DNA from: Haliotis asinina
Taxonomy: Eukaryota > Mollusca > Gastropoda > Lepetellida > Haliotidae
Reading direction: 5' to 3'
NCBI RefSeq assembly: GCF_037392515.1
Contig: NC_090291.1
Location: forward strand, 14,641,001 to 14,705,000
Length of the DNA: 64,000 nt
Below, in pieces: positions 35,601 through 47,103 of this stretch. The notes under the pieces are model-generated. The model was given only the letters and a program-made list of their open reading frames with translations, made no database searches and was not told the origin of the DNA. Positions within the stretch are counted from its first letter, which is position 1. Each line of letters starts with the position of its first letter. A program made the position numbers and the translations under genes.

Positions 35601-35716
35601 AATAGTGGCGTGAACTCATTGTCTCATGACCTGGAACATGTCTGGGACATCACGCGACGGCTAGTATGTCACAGACAACAAGCACAGACCACTCTCAACG
35701 CTGTCCTGAAAGGTTG
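35601..35716 (+). mobile_element. Tc1-type transposase C-terminal fragment
   Basis: The frame reads 'LSHDLEHVWDITRRLVCHRQ' and QAQTTLNAVLKG, recognisably the 'DLNPIEHVWD...' segment with the last acidic catalytic residue of Tc1 transposases. Only this ~40-codon piece was found. Confidence 0.7.
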
Positions 35717-35737
35717 TTTAGGGTTCCTTTGATTATT

Positions 35738-35935
35738 GTTTAACGTAGCTCTCAGGGGTGTTCCAGTTCTATGACGGCTCTCTGTAAACAATTCTGTCTG
35801 TTCAGACAATCCAGTGATCAAGAGCATGAGCATCGATCTACGCGACTGGGATACAATGCCTTATGTCAACGACAATCATGGGCTGCTCAAGACCAGTCCT
35901 AACCCGAATCTTGACGTGTACAATAACGAGGTACA
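35738..35935 (+). mobile_element. R2 dispersed repeat, internally shortened
   Basis: Contains 'cagacaatccagtgatcaag', 'gagcatcgatctacgcgac' and the ending 'catgggctgctcaagaccag'. The 'gaggcgactaacggg' segment is missing. It lies just downstream of peptide gene D, as the R2 copies do in A and B, but its sequence is less similar. Confidence 0.8.
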
Positions 35936-36021
35936 TGCTTCTGGTCCATGCAGTGTTTTGTTAGAAATCATTCTTTCTTACAAAAGAAAGATATACGGCA
36001 TTACACGTATTGACTGTCATG

Positions 36022-36027
36022 TTTATT
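36022..36027 (-). terminator. Polyadenylation signal of peptide gene D
   Basis: AATAAA on the - strand, 44 bp beyond the stop codon. Confidence 0.6.
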
Positions 36028-36070
36028 GAGTCGGAAGTAACCGAAGAATATTAACAATACTGCCATTTAG

Positions 36071-36854
36071 TTATTTTCCAACAACATTCCTGCAGTAGCC
36101 GTACATGCCGCCTCCGGTGACGCTGCAAACCATCACACCGCAACAGGGTCGGGCACCCCCGGGGTAACCAGGGTAACTACCGCCAGGGTAACCAGGGTAA
36201 CCGCCTCCTGGGTAGCCAGGGTAACTACCTCCAGGGTAACCACCGTTCATTCCTCTTGGTATGCATGGGCTTCCCAGCGGAGCACACTTGAACAAAACAT
36301 TTGTCATCATTAATTTGGCATTAAATGTTGCACTAAACATCGTCCAAGTTGAAAATACAACAGAATTTCACATACCCGGAGATAGAGCAATACAGACTGA
36401 TAGAACGCTCCTGAATTTTACTGTGAAGAATTGCGGCCAAAAACATTCCTGTAACCATTTGTTCGAATCCTGGTTCGTCTCTCATGCGATCCTAGATTTG
36501 CCAGTAACACGCATTTCGTTCGGAACTTGTGCCAGTGTTTCTGGCTTTTCTCTCGCGTGAAGCTGTCTCCAGAATATTTAATTATTCTGCGAATATAGTG
36601 GATGGATAACATTTGTTTTCATTATATCTGACCGTTATCTATCAGGAATGAAGTAACGAACGTATTTCACTTTAGTTATCTGCCAACAAGAATCATACAC
36701 TGATAACTGTGGCAAGCCGTTGCTTGGCAACAGGGTCTGTCACTCTGGAAATGCACCATTGTATTGACGTCACCCTGCTATTATCTCTTACCCCTAACTG
36801 AGCGGATGTTCCAGCCAACAGAGACACAAGGACAAAAAGCGCTAGGGTCATCAT
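36071..36854 (-). CDS. Secreted knottin-like peptide with Gly-Tyr-Pro repeat loop (copy D)
   Basis: Coding exons 36854-36792 (21 codons) and 36286-36071 (71 codons plus stop), phase 0, donor GGG|GTAAGAG and acceptor TTGTTCAAG|TGT, give 92 aa. The signal peptide is MMTLALFVLVSLLAG, with probable cleavage after TSA. Cysteines at 22, 29, 69, 70, 75 and 86 follow C-x6-C-x39-CC-x4-C-x10-C. The long second loop has one more 8-residue Gly/Tyr/Pro unit than copy B (YPGGSYPG, YPGGGYPG, YPGGSYPG). An acceptor (ttctccacag) lies 2 bp before the first ATG. The second ATG is adjacent, so the start could be one codon later. The gene lies tail-to-tail with TRIM D, 1.5 kb away. Function unknown, secreted. Confidence 0.85.
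36670..36755 (-). pseudogene. Fossil exon in the intron of peptide gene D
   Basis: Between the signal exon and the mature exon, one - strand frame shows RPCCQATAC, then HSYQC and an ending ILVGR followed by a stop codon. This parallels the ending of the real exon (RPCCGVMVC...YC...VVGK). The block is shared with copy B in more decayed form (20480-20569). It looks like an older version of the last exon, without the Gly-Tyr-Pro loop. It is broken as it stands; whether it was ever an alternative exon is unknown. Confidence 0.5.
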
Positions 36855-36882
36855 GTCTGTGGAGAAAAAGAACCTGTCTAAA

Positions 36883-36932
36883 TTTGTTTGTTTGTCTGTT
36901 TGTTTGTTTGTTTGTTTGTTTGTTTGTTTGTG
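36883..36932. repeat. (TTTG)n microsatellite
   Basis: About 12 ttgt units in the 5' intron of peptide gene D. Confidence 0.95.
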
Positions 36933-37495
36933 GTCACACTCAAAGTTATTTCAGCAATTATCCATCATTGGTTGGACAGGACAATCAATTTTGACGAAAC
37001 CAGCGACATCCCATGTCAGGATAGAGAAAGACATATTCAGTCAGTAAGTCTGAATTGATGAATGGGTTTTTATACTCATAAGGAAAGTCACATCCGGGTT
37101 TTACCCGTGGCGAATGAAGGCTCTTGGGAACTAATCGCCTGAACCCAACCAAATATTCAATAACGTTCATGCTGACACAGTGAAATACAGAAATTGTATG
37201 GAAATTATAACGTTTGCAATATTTGACAAAGGGTCATCAGTATGAATTTATTTTCCGTTTTAAAAGAAAACAAATCAAACTGAGACACCACCATGGTACC
37301 AAAGGCTACAACGTTGTTGCTTTGTCGCGTTCATGGTAAACTGGATTCTCTGTGTTTGCTTTTCGAAGGGCGATAATGCCAGCATGTCCCTCTGTGATAT
37401 CCTACAGAAAACTAAACCAGTTCAGACTAGTTCATACACTGCTGCTCACTGTGCCTATAAAATAATGGAGAAGGGAAGAATTGAAAAACACTTAC

Positions 37496-37570
37496 TTGTG
37501 AGGTATTGCTGCTTTCTGGTCCACGTTTCAGAATGTCTCTGTTCTGTCCCAGGAACGCTTTTATGCCAGG
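37496..37570 (-). promoter_or_regulatory. Core promoter and 5' non-coding exon of peptide gene D
   Basis: The - strand has a TATA-like GCATAAAAGCG at about 37556-37566. About 25-30 bp later begins the presumed exon that ends CTCACAA|GTAAGTG at 37496/37495. It aligns with the unit B promoter (20938-21010). Similarity between the two copies continues upstream to about 37750, which marks the likely regulatory region. Confidence 0.6.
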
Positions 37571-37759
37571 CGCTATCTGATGTCCATGTCACTCATTGGT
37601 TAACGTCTCTCTCATTAACATCGTTATCAGTTAATGATGTCAAATAGATGTCATCTACTGCCATTCTTCACAGGTTCCTGTCTGATTGTATCGGCTACCT
37701 ATGATATCTGATTAGCGGTTACACATGTACAACTTGAAATTGACATGAAATGACACGAC

Positions 37760-38470
37760 TGGCAGCAACATGTGCTGATTCGAATAGAATGTGGACATGA
37801 AATTGACAACCCAAAATTACAGCATTCTCGTATACATGTGCCATAAAAAAAGCTTCTTCATATGATTGAAACAAACAAATAGCCCATTTAATTGCAAAGA
37901 AATTCCATACTGAGAAACTCCAGACTTGCTTAGTGTAGCATTGCTACAGACTAGCATTGCAGGGACGGGGGTTGCTAGGCCGTAAGGGACACGATGTGGT
38001 TGTAACGTGCGTGTGCGTTTATGTACGCGTAAGCAGTTAAGGTGGTAACGTAAAGGATTTTATTACAGGCATCACTTGGGTTTAACTACATACTCAGCAA
38101 TCATACAAACATATGATCATGCCAGAACATGACCATTTCCTCATTGTAGTGAGTAAATGTTGTCCGATGCCACAGACAGCTATTCCTCAACTCTCTAACC
38201 ACAACCTGCAGATATCATCAGTCAGATCACACAGTGATACCCCCAAACCCCCATGCCTGTGGTTTCTCACCAGCACGGCTTTTCGGAGACAAATACCAGC
38301 TCACTCACTCATACATACACGCACGCACATACACAGATTTGCTCACGCCTTAAGATTCTTTGCCTCCATACTGGTAGTCTAGACTGCGGGCTTTGTGCAC
38401 CCCTCTGATAAGTGTTAATTGGCACGGCTCCCACGGCCGAAAGCTATGTCTACACAATGCCATTTAGAAA
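37760..38470. other. Intergenic, nothing recognised
   Basis: No gene, repeat family or RNA signal recognised upstream of peptide gene D. Confidence 0.45.
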
Positions 38471-38479
38471 GTGGTCAAA

Positions 38480-38603
38480 TGTAACATATGTTAAATTTGG
38501 GGTTACGCTTTCTTGGTAAAGAACTCATGCTAGTACATTTTCTGAGTTGAGTCGCATCCTGGATTCGAACCCGCATCCCCGGAATCAGGCACCTAGTCGT
38601 CAG
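38480..38603 (-). mobile_element. Second tRNA-like SINE family (here S3)
   Basis: On the - strand a B-box-like gggttcgaatcc is followed by 'gtactagcatgag', 'agaaagcgtaaccccaaa' and 'taacatatgttac'. The same series of words occurs on the + strand at 39487-39590. The body differs from the main SINE, so this is a separate family. Confidence 0.6.
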
Positions 38604-38735
38604 CACACAAAATGTTCGCTCGTCACGCCGAAGAAACGGGTTCGATTCCCCACATGGGTACAATGTGTGAAACCCATTTCTGGTGTCTGGAATATTGCTA
38701 AAACCGGCGTACGGTTGAACTCACTGATTCACTCA
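38604..38735 (+). mobile_element. tRNA-derived SINE
   Basis: 'gttcgctcgtcacgccgaag', B box gggttcgattcc, 'ctggaatattgctaaaaccg' and the tail 'aactcactgattcactc'. The A-box part is missing. It abuts the S3 copy head to head. Confidence 0.85.
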
Positions 38736-39429
38736 AAGGGCAAACTGCAGACCAGTAATGTTTCTGAAGAATGCCATAATATTTGTGGCAATTTTGGCCA
38801 CGAGATCTACAGCTGAAAGTGAAACGGGTTTGAGATAAGTTAAGATCAGGAAGACCTTATATTGGTATCACTCTCACACTGATCAAATGCATCATCAGTG
38901 ATCGCCGAATAGCCACGATTACCAACATGTCGAAAACAAAGAGCAAAGTACCAACAGTACAATCCATCACTTCAGACACGATCAAACGTTATCACAGAAA
39001 GAAAGCCACACACACAAGAAACATACACAACAAACAAGCAAACAAACAAACACACACACACACACACATATCACAACGGTTTATAAACGGCGAATTTGAA
39101 AGTATATAAAGCGCTCGTAAAATACTCTTTACTGGAACGACCAGCATGTTCAAGACGACATATGGCAATTTACGGACCTGAGTACAGTGGCCGGAATATA
39201 TTGTTTGATTCTTGATATATGGTCTGTCAGATCTGGAGACCGTCACCAAGTATGTGACCTACCAGTCCGTCTCACTGTTGACCTCTATCTATCTTACTTA
39301 CTAGGATCGTTCCAGGTCCTTTTGATCCGTACTCAGACCCAGCTATGATCACGCGAACAACAGACACATACCCACGCACGCACGCACATATACATACGCA
39401 CACGCATTCTCATAAATGCACACATGCAA

Positions 39430-39590
39430 ACAGATTCTGAGTGGAGTTGACTGTTGACTCTGTGAGCTGGCTATTAACTTTTTGACGCTGATAGTGTGGG
39501 TTCAAATCCCAGATGGGCTTAGACCAATAATAGTACTAGACTGTGTACTTTTACTCAGAAAGCGTAATACCAAACATAACATATATTACG
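39430..39590 (+). mobile_element. S3 SINE copy
   Basis: A tRNA-like head ('gtgagctggctattaac', B box gggttcaaatccc), then 'agtactagactgtgtac', 'agaaagcgtaataccaaa' and 'taacatatattacg'. It matches 38480-38603 in the opposite orientation. Confidence 0.6.
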
Positions 39591-40369
39591 TTGAATATTA
39601 CATTACGCGTATAAATACTTACGTTCTCATTGTGAAAACAAAATCAACAAACACATTACCAAAACCACTCCTCGAATAATGTAGCGTTCACATTGGGGAT
39701 GTACAGTGATGTGCCATAATTATGTCATAAAATGGTTGCCAGCTCGCAGTGGGCAGTAGGTTAGGTAAATTAAACTGTCTGGTGTGCCATAAATACAAAC
39801 CAATAGGGTCCCACATTTTACAGGGTACATTTTCAGAGATCACAGGTCACCTAAGGGGAATAACTCCCGTCGTCTGCTGCATTTAAACAAAGTCGAGGTC
39901 AGATTGACAAGATGCCGAAGAGAAGGTCACGATTGTCAGAGGTGGTCCAAAACTGATTATAAATATGAATTTGAGTGGATTCAAACAGTCAGATATTGCA
40001 GATGCGGTCCAGAGGGATCAAAGCACAATTTGAAAGTTTTTTAAAAAGGATTGAAATGGGCAATAGATGAAGAAAACAGACCCAGATGTGGCAGACCTCC
40101 ACTTGTGACACAGAGGGCAGACCGTGTGCTAATGAGAACTGTTACAACTAACAGAAGGAGATCTCTTGAAGACATCACAAGTATTGTTAATGAAAGATTA
40201 CCAAAACACGTCACAATTTAATTCTGGACTCACAAAAGTCCAGAAACTCTCAGCACTGTGGCCACTCTCTCAAAAGCGATTGCGCAAAATTAAACAGGCA
40301 GCTGTTATCTATGTGTGCTAAGGATGAAAAAATGAAAAAAAACTTTTTCGAAAACTCAAAATTTAAACT

Positions 40370-41630
40370 CGCTCGCCCATGGGCACGCCCATAGGCGAAC
40401 AGTGGCCAATGGGGAGGCCCATGGGCGAAAGTGTTTCATTTCATCCAGAATAAATGTTTTGGAGGTTGTAAATGAATGAAAAAATGTTAATAAGTATCAT
40501 GACACAAATTTCAGCTTGTTGTGACTTGACTCTGCTAACTGACAGCGAATTTAAAAACGCTCGCCCATGGGTGAAAAACATATTGGCCCATGGACGAGAA
40601 TAATTAATTTCATTGAAACTACATGTTGGTTCCAGGCTTTGCAGTTTTTCAATGAATGAACGTGCATTTATTATTGTCTTGACACAAAATTAAGCTTATT
40701 TTGACTTAATTCGGCTAATTTAAAGTGATTTTTCAAAAAGTCTCGCCCATGGGCGAAAACCATTTGGCCCATGGGTGAGAATATTTATTTTTACTCAAGA
40801 TACACCTTTTCCCATGTTTTGGAGGTTGTGAATGGATGACAGTATGTTCATAAGTATCATGTCACAAAATTCAACTCATTTTGAATTAATTCCGTTAATT
40901 TAGAGCTATTTAACAAAATCTCACCCATGGGCGAAAAACATTTTGCCCCATGGGCGAGAATATTTCCTTTTACCCCAAACACATCTTTTCCAGTATTTGG
41001 AGGATGTAAATGAATGAAAGTACATGACAGAAATTTTGACTTAATTCCTCTAAATGAGAGCAATTTTGAAAACTCTCGCCCATGAGAGAAAGACATTTTG
41101 GCCCATGGGCGAGAATATTTGCCTTCACTCAAAATACATCTTTTCCTGTGGTTTGGAGGTTGTAAATGAATGAGGATATATATATGAGTATCATGGCACA
41201 AAATCCAACTCATTGTGACTTAATTCTGCTAATTAAGACCGATTTTCAAAAACATCTCGCCCATGGGCGAAAAACATTGGGCCCATGAGCGAGAATATTT
41301 CCTTTTCACTCCAAATACATCTTTTCTAATGTTTTGGAGGATGTAAATGTATGAAAGTGCCATTGTGAGTATCATGACACAAAATTCAACTGATTTTGAC
41401 TTACTTTTGCGAGTTCAGGAAGATTTTTAAAAAATATGCCAGAATAATCACTTTTACTCAAAATACATCTTTTCCTGTGTTTTGTATTTTGTATATGAAT
41501 GAGGGTATATTTGTAAGTATCATGGCACAAAATTCAACTCATTTTGACTTAATTCTGCTAATTAAGACCGATTTTCAAAAACATCTCGCCCATGGGCGAA
41601 AAACATTGGGCCCATGAGCGAGAATATTTG
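40370..41630. repeat. ~180-bp palindrome satellite, left arm
   Basis: Tandem units spaced roughly 180 bp (starts near 40376, 40560, 40742, 40920, 41077, 41256, one unit near 41430 without the palindrome, and 41585). A typical unit has a palindrome (CTCGCCCATGGGCGA), a ~8-bp gap (aaaacatt), a second (GGCCCATGGGCGAG), then 'cttttactcaaaatacatc', 'gttttggaggttgtaaatg' and 'caaaattcaactcattttg'. The two palindromes can also pair with each other. Confidence 0.9.
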
Positions 41631-41865
41631 ATGGATTTCCACTTAACTTTTCATAGTTTTTTTTTTTTATTGTCTTGGGGGTTGTAAATTTATGAATGAA
41701 AGTGTGTTTATAAGTATCACGCCAAAAAAATAAAATCGTTCCGGTCTTAATTCGACTAATCTCTCTCGTGGACGAAAATATTTTCGTTTGCTCGTTTTCC
41801 TTATTTTGCAAACATATGGTTTTAAAATAGATGAAATTCTAACGAAAATTCAGTTTAATTTCGTG

Positions 41866-42125
41866 AGTTTAGTTTTATGTCGCACTCAGCAATATCCCAG
41901 CAATATGGCGGCGGTTTGTAGATAATCGAGTTTGGATCAGACAATCCAGTGATCAACAGCATGAGCATCGACCTGCACAATTGGGAACTGATGACATGTG
42001 TCAGCAAAAGTCAGCGAGCCTGACCACCCGATCCCGTTAGTCGCCTCTTACGACAAGCATAGTCGCCTTTTATGGCAAGCATGGGTTGTTGAAGCCCTCT
42101 TCTACTCCAGATCTTCACGGGTCCC
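41866..42125 (+). mobile_element. R2 dispersed repeat in the left arm
   Basis: Near-complete consensus copy, from 'tttagttttatgtcgcactc' to 'ctactccagatcttcacggg'. A copy lies at the mirror position in the right arm. Confidence 0.92.
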
Positions 42126-42700
42126 GAACACAGAGCTTTACTTCCAGCAACATATACAATACACTTAGAATACTAAGCCTTGAGATTCTTTTGAATTTAG
42201 GTATTCTATAAATATACCAAAATTCAACCTATATCTATGAAGTTGAAGTTGTTTGTGAAAGCCCTAATCAAGACTGACCAAACTCCCGTGACTATGCTGG
42301 GACACATTAATAAACGGTGTTGTGAGATCTTTAAACTGTATTGAAATATGTCTTGTCAATTCCACTGACATTCACCAAATGTACCTACCTAGTAGTTTTA
42401 AGTGTACCTACCCAGTTTAGCATGTTTCGTTTTAATAGTGTTGTCTCCATTTTTAGTAATTCCCGTTTGCCCGTCCCGGCTTTTCTTCGTCCGAGGTTTT
42501 ATGGGGTATTCTCTTATTTGTCAGACCAGAAATAATCTACAACAGGGGTAGGTCACTCGCTTGTTTTCTTTACCATTTGTACTAATTAGTATGCGCCTCC
42601 TCATGCTCCAATGCACACAGTGACCTGATTCGTCTCCATCGCAACTTAGGCTGCGTTTAACAGTACTTCAGCCAGTTTACTGTATCAGTCGAAATCTTAC

Positions 42701-42840
42701 AATGAATGAATGAATGAATGTGTGAATGAATGAATGAATGTGTGAATGAATGAATGAATGAAGAGCAAGAAGTATATGTGAATGAATGAAAGAAATAATA
42801 AAAGAAAGAAGTGCATATGTGAATGAATGAAAGAATAAAT
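42701..42840. repeat. (GAAT)n tract, left arm
   Basis: Imperfect gaat repeats with interrupted 'gtgaatgaatgaa' runs. The mirror tract is 48092-48235 and differs in repeat number. Confidence 0.9.
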
Positions 42841-43587
42841 GATACACCACGGCCATCCCTTCCAAAACATGCTAAAGAACGCAAAACTATCGTTAGATCA
42901 CATGTGTTAACATCAGCTTGTTATTGTCTCCCTGGTCAGACGTAACAATTGTCAGACAGGTTAAAACAACAAACTATCTGGTTGACTGCACAGCTGCCTG
43001 TTGACGTAGTATACCCACATTACCTACTTTTCCTGCGTAACCTTCATCTACATCACCAACCTTAATATATTGAGCAGAGAGCACAGAAGGCCCTATAGCT
43101 GTAACCACTGAACCGTGGCGTCTCTCTGCTCCCAAGTTCCCGAGTGGGGGTGTCCTTTTCTACCTATTGCATTAATCTTTAAAACATCTAACAAGCTCAA
43201 CGCATGCAATTTTTTACTCAAATGTGATGTTATACATATCATAACAGTATTTTTATGTGTTATTCACATGATACATATATGTACAATATTTTGCTTCGAT
43301 TCTGTAACTACCCACATTATGACATTGAGACCATTCTCATTTATCGAGTAAAATACGATTGTATAGTTTTGAGTTTGAATCTTGGCATATTTTACCGGTT
43401 TGCCACTTTTGCACTCTACCTTTTTAAAGGGGGCGTGCATATTTTGGTGATTTTTAGCATTCCATCTATTCATTTGGATTTATTAATTTATTTGTTTTTG
43501 TTTTGTTTTGGGTTTTTTTACTGCTAATGGGCCTGTTAGTCTGCTTTGATAACTGTAAATGTATTCTGACGTTTGACGAGCGGAACA

Positions 43588-46500
43588 TGAAGTGTTGTTA
43601 TCATGTATGTTATGTAATTAAATTATTGGTATGGAGCGGCATTGATATGTATGTTTATGCTTGCCAATCCAGTCCCGATTACTTGAGGAGATTAGTTTAA
43701 ACTATAGATTAACGTATCCATACTATTAATGTGTAATCATTATATCGGGCTATGAGGAATACGTAATGTAATCAAGATTGATTTTACGTTTACTTTTCTA
43801 TTTGTTTAAATAAATTTTCACTATTTTTGCTACACTCGAACAGATTTACTCTGGCTTTCGTGATTGTGGTCTCTAAGTATTTTAGAAATTATGTTGTTGA
43901 GACAACTGGAACTGTTGATCTGCAGTCTTTCAAAATACATTTTCACGAGATATATTCTCCCTTTTTACCAGTTCTCAAAATGAACATATAGCTGTTTACA
44001 CAAAGGTATTTTCCCGTAAAATAAGTAGGACGAAACGTGAAGCACAGCAGCTTTACTGAAGCCATAACTGATTGCCATAACTAAAGTTGTTAAAATGATC
44101 CTGAAAACTGTCATTTTCAACATTCACCTTGCAAGCAATTTTACCAAGAAACTAAATAACTCATTACTAATGGAAGAAGTGAACTGAAAGCCCATTTTAT
44201 TAACTGAATTCACTGACTGAACTCGCTAACATCGATTCACTTACATTCTGGTACACGTGTCTTATTTCGTTTCCTGAGGACACACATTTTTCTTTTTTTT
44301 AAAAGAAAATCCGTGTCTAATCCCATAAAACAACACCGTTGTCACTACACCAAACGATTTTGACCTCGACCCAAAACAAAGGTTTAACTTACAGGACTAC
44401 CTGTAAGATATCCCTTTCTTGATAACGAGTTTAACAGCTACGCCGAAATGCTGCTTACCTTATAAGAAGTTGTATATCCATAGAACTTTCGTATTTTTTT
44501 CCAAATGATCATGACCTGAACAGATATTACTTTGTCAGAGACTTCATGAGTGATTTTCAAGTTCTAATCCACACACTGATATCCACTTTTTCATCATTTT
44601 GACTTTTGTCTCAGTTTGTTGAGTATCTCAGTATAACTCGCAAAGACAATGGAAACTGAGCGGAACGATGACGCTTTCTGTTTCTTCCGCCTTCACTTAC
44701 GTAATTTCCGCAAAGCGCCTACGACAATATGCGCCGAAAAAGTCATGTCTCGTCCGCTGGTCTTGTTTATTGGAGTATAACAGCTGCCTCTTTCAAGTGT
44801 ATTTTACTTGTCATATACAAAATTCATCCATGGATCACATTAGGTCATTAGGGGACACCAGCTTTGAAATGAACAGGTGTATATGGATGAAAAAGACTGA
44901 TTGCGCAAGACGCGCAGCCAAATATCTTACATTCAAAGGAAATCTCGAATTGATTGTGTTATAAGGCGTCGAGCTGACCGGTTGGTTTTGGTGTTGTGTA
45001 TAAACCTCCTTTGCAAGAACTTTGTCAAGCATACCTGCTTTGTCCTTTTGCAAGACCTGCACATATTAGTCTTTGAAAGACATTGACATTGTGCAGGTGC
45101 TCTGGAAAACCTTGTCCGGCACGATATTCCTTCCAATTTAGTTATTGTGTGCATGCTGCATTTCAATTTTGGAAATGTGCTTAAAACATATTTTGATTCT
45201 CAAAGAATGTGGTTCGTTCAGCAAGCAAAATATTGCTTTGATTAACACTTCACCGGTACTATACAATATTACAGAATACACAAAACCGGATACACAAAAA
45301 TCGACAAATTATAGCATTGTGATTAGGGGTATATGGGGTTATAGGAGTCCCTTTTTATCCACCGAGACAAGTACTACATGCCCTGGTGGGGTGTGGATTC
45401 AGGGAGGGGGTAACGGAGGAGATGACCAAGACACACGTACTCCATACGCTATCATGGTCTTCCTTACTGCTTGAAGATCGACCTTTTCTCACTGTGGTCT
45501 ATGATGACTTCGGTGAACGGAAAAGAACTTATTCACTGTGAAAACCAGAAAATAGTTGAATTCGTCCACGATTTTATAATAAAACACAAAGCTTGATTTT
45601 TAATTTTTTAACAGGAAACTAATTAACTTGTCAAAAACCTTCTCACAAATGTTCAGTGTTTCTACAAAGAGCTAGTCAGACACAACAAACCATAATTCTA
45701 TTTTTCATGTTTACTTATATAATAGATGTATTTGATGTAATGATATGTATGCATATGTTATTATATGATGGTTCATATGGATAACGACACATGCTTCATT
45801 TATATTTTGTATTATATGCTGTATGGGTGAGGTACTGTAAAGCTTGTTCACCAGTCCCAATCAGAGTTACAAAACACACAAAAATACAACAACATGGAGA
45901 TGTGTGGAGAAAATAGAGACATATGGAGAACAGCAATGTCATAACTGAACGAAAATCATTCCCTCTTTTGGTGAAGGCCGTGTGGGATTAGTTAAACAAA
46001 GAAATCTAGTCGACCATGCCCCCTAATCCTCTTACTCCTTAAACAAACGACTTGCCTGGGCTGTCTAAAATTGAACTGACATTTTTGTAAATTCGATGTT
46101 TCGGGTAATACGTAAGGAGGTAATCAGGTGTCAACACTATGGCATTCGACGCTCCGGACATGAAGGAAAACCAAATACGTTATAAAGTACAGTAATGTGG
46201 TTACTATGAGCGAGGCAGACAGTCTGATGAGCACAGCTCATTACGGAAATCTCTTGTCTTTGGAGCTGCTCGTTGAGACGCTGAAGCCTTCTGTCAAGTT
46301 CTTCTTTATTCTTTATTGTGGCCACTGTGTCACAATATGCAGTTTACATTGCTCACAGACCCTCGATTCACGATGACGCCAACTTTCTCGACTACTGTTC
46401 GCGTGACGACTATCATTCAGGAATTGGTTCCACAGCTCATTCTTTCACCGAAGTCTTTGTGTATGTGTTTTAGCTCGTTAATTAGCGTAGAGACGAGTCT

Positions 46501-47103
46501 TCTGCTATTCTCGGGCATTCTCGGGCACACGTTCTCCAAGGTAGTCGACGCTCCGGGTGTCATTAGAGCAGTGTTGAGCACTGTCACACTCCACTGCTTT
46601 TCGACAGTCCTGTTGTGTATTTGATAAAACAATCGACAATCCGGGTGTGAACCAAAAGAGGATACCACCATTCTCATCGGTGGATGAAATGGGATGAAGA
46701 AAACCCCCATACTCTTCATCACATTGCTACACCGTATTTACCATAACGAATGTTTAAATATCACTTTATGTAAATAGAGCATCAAAACAAGCTGAAACCA
46801 TGTATTATATTAACATGGTACTAACTATAGTCGATTCGAACCACTGCTTTACAGTTCACTGACTGGATGCAGGCTTTTCCCACGTGTCGGGATAAAACTT
46901 AATGATCTATTCTCCCTCGCAAGGCCACGTGAACCAATCAGAAATGGACATTCTTAAATGGGGTAGGAGAAATGTGCCCTGTACGTTCTTATGAACCTTG
47001 ATCTTTCAGGTACATTTCATCAGTTGTGTACAAATAATGGTCTAGAATAATGTTTCAAACACTTTAATACGTATTGATGCAGGGGCTCCATATATGTTCT
47101 TGT
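43588..47103. other. Single-copy centre of the foldback element
   Basis: About 3.5 kb between the arms, AT-rich. The longest open frames (44668-44964, 45145-45474, 46417-46722) were not recognised. Nothing resembles a DDE transposase or a replicase. It may be captured host DNA. Confidence 0.5.
46137..46722 (-). other. Unrecognised coding-like remnants
   Basis: Two nearby - strand frames have non-random look. One (46722-46417) reads 'VEKQWSVTVLNTALMTPGAS' and 'NSRRLVSTLINELKHIHKDF'. The other (46325-46137) starts with the coiled-coil-like 'ATIKNKEELDRRLQRLNEQL'. Stops separate them. They may be pieces of a captured host exon or an old transposon gene; I cannot assign a family. Confidence 0.3.

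Noticed and set aside
11133-36854. Calling the knottin-like peptides conotoxin-type toxins
   Set aside because: Only the cysteine order matches. Many defence and matrix peptides share it, the loop is atypical, and the genome looks like that of a non-venomous gastropod.
45145-45474. 109-aa open frame in the foldback centre
   Set aside because: No domain, and its composition matches AT-rich background; not counted as a gene.
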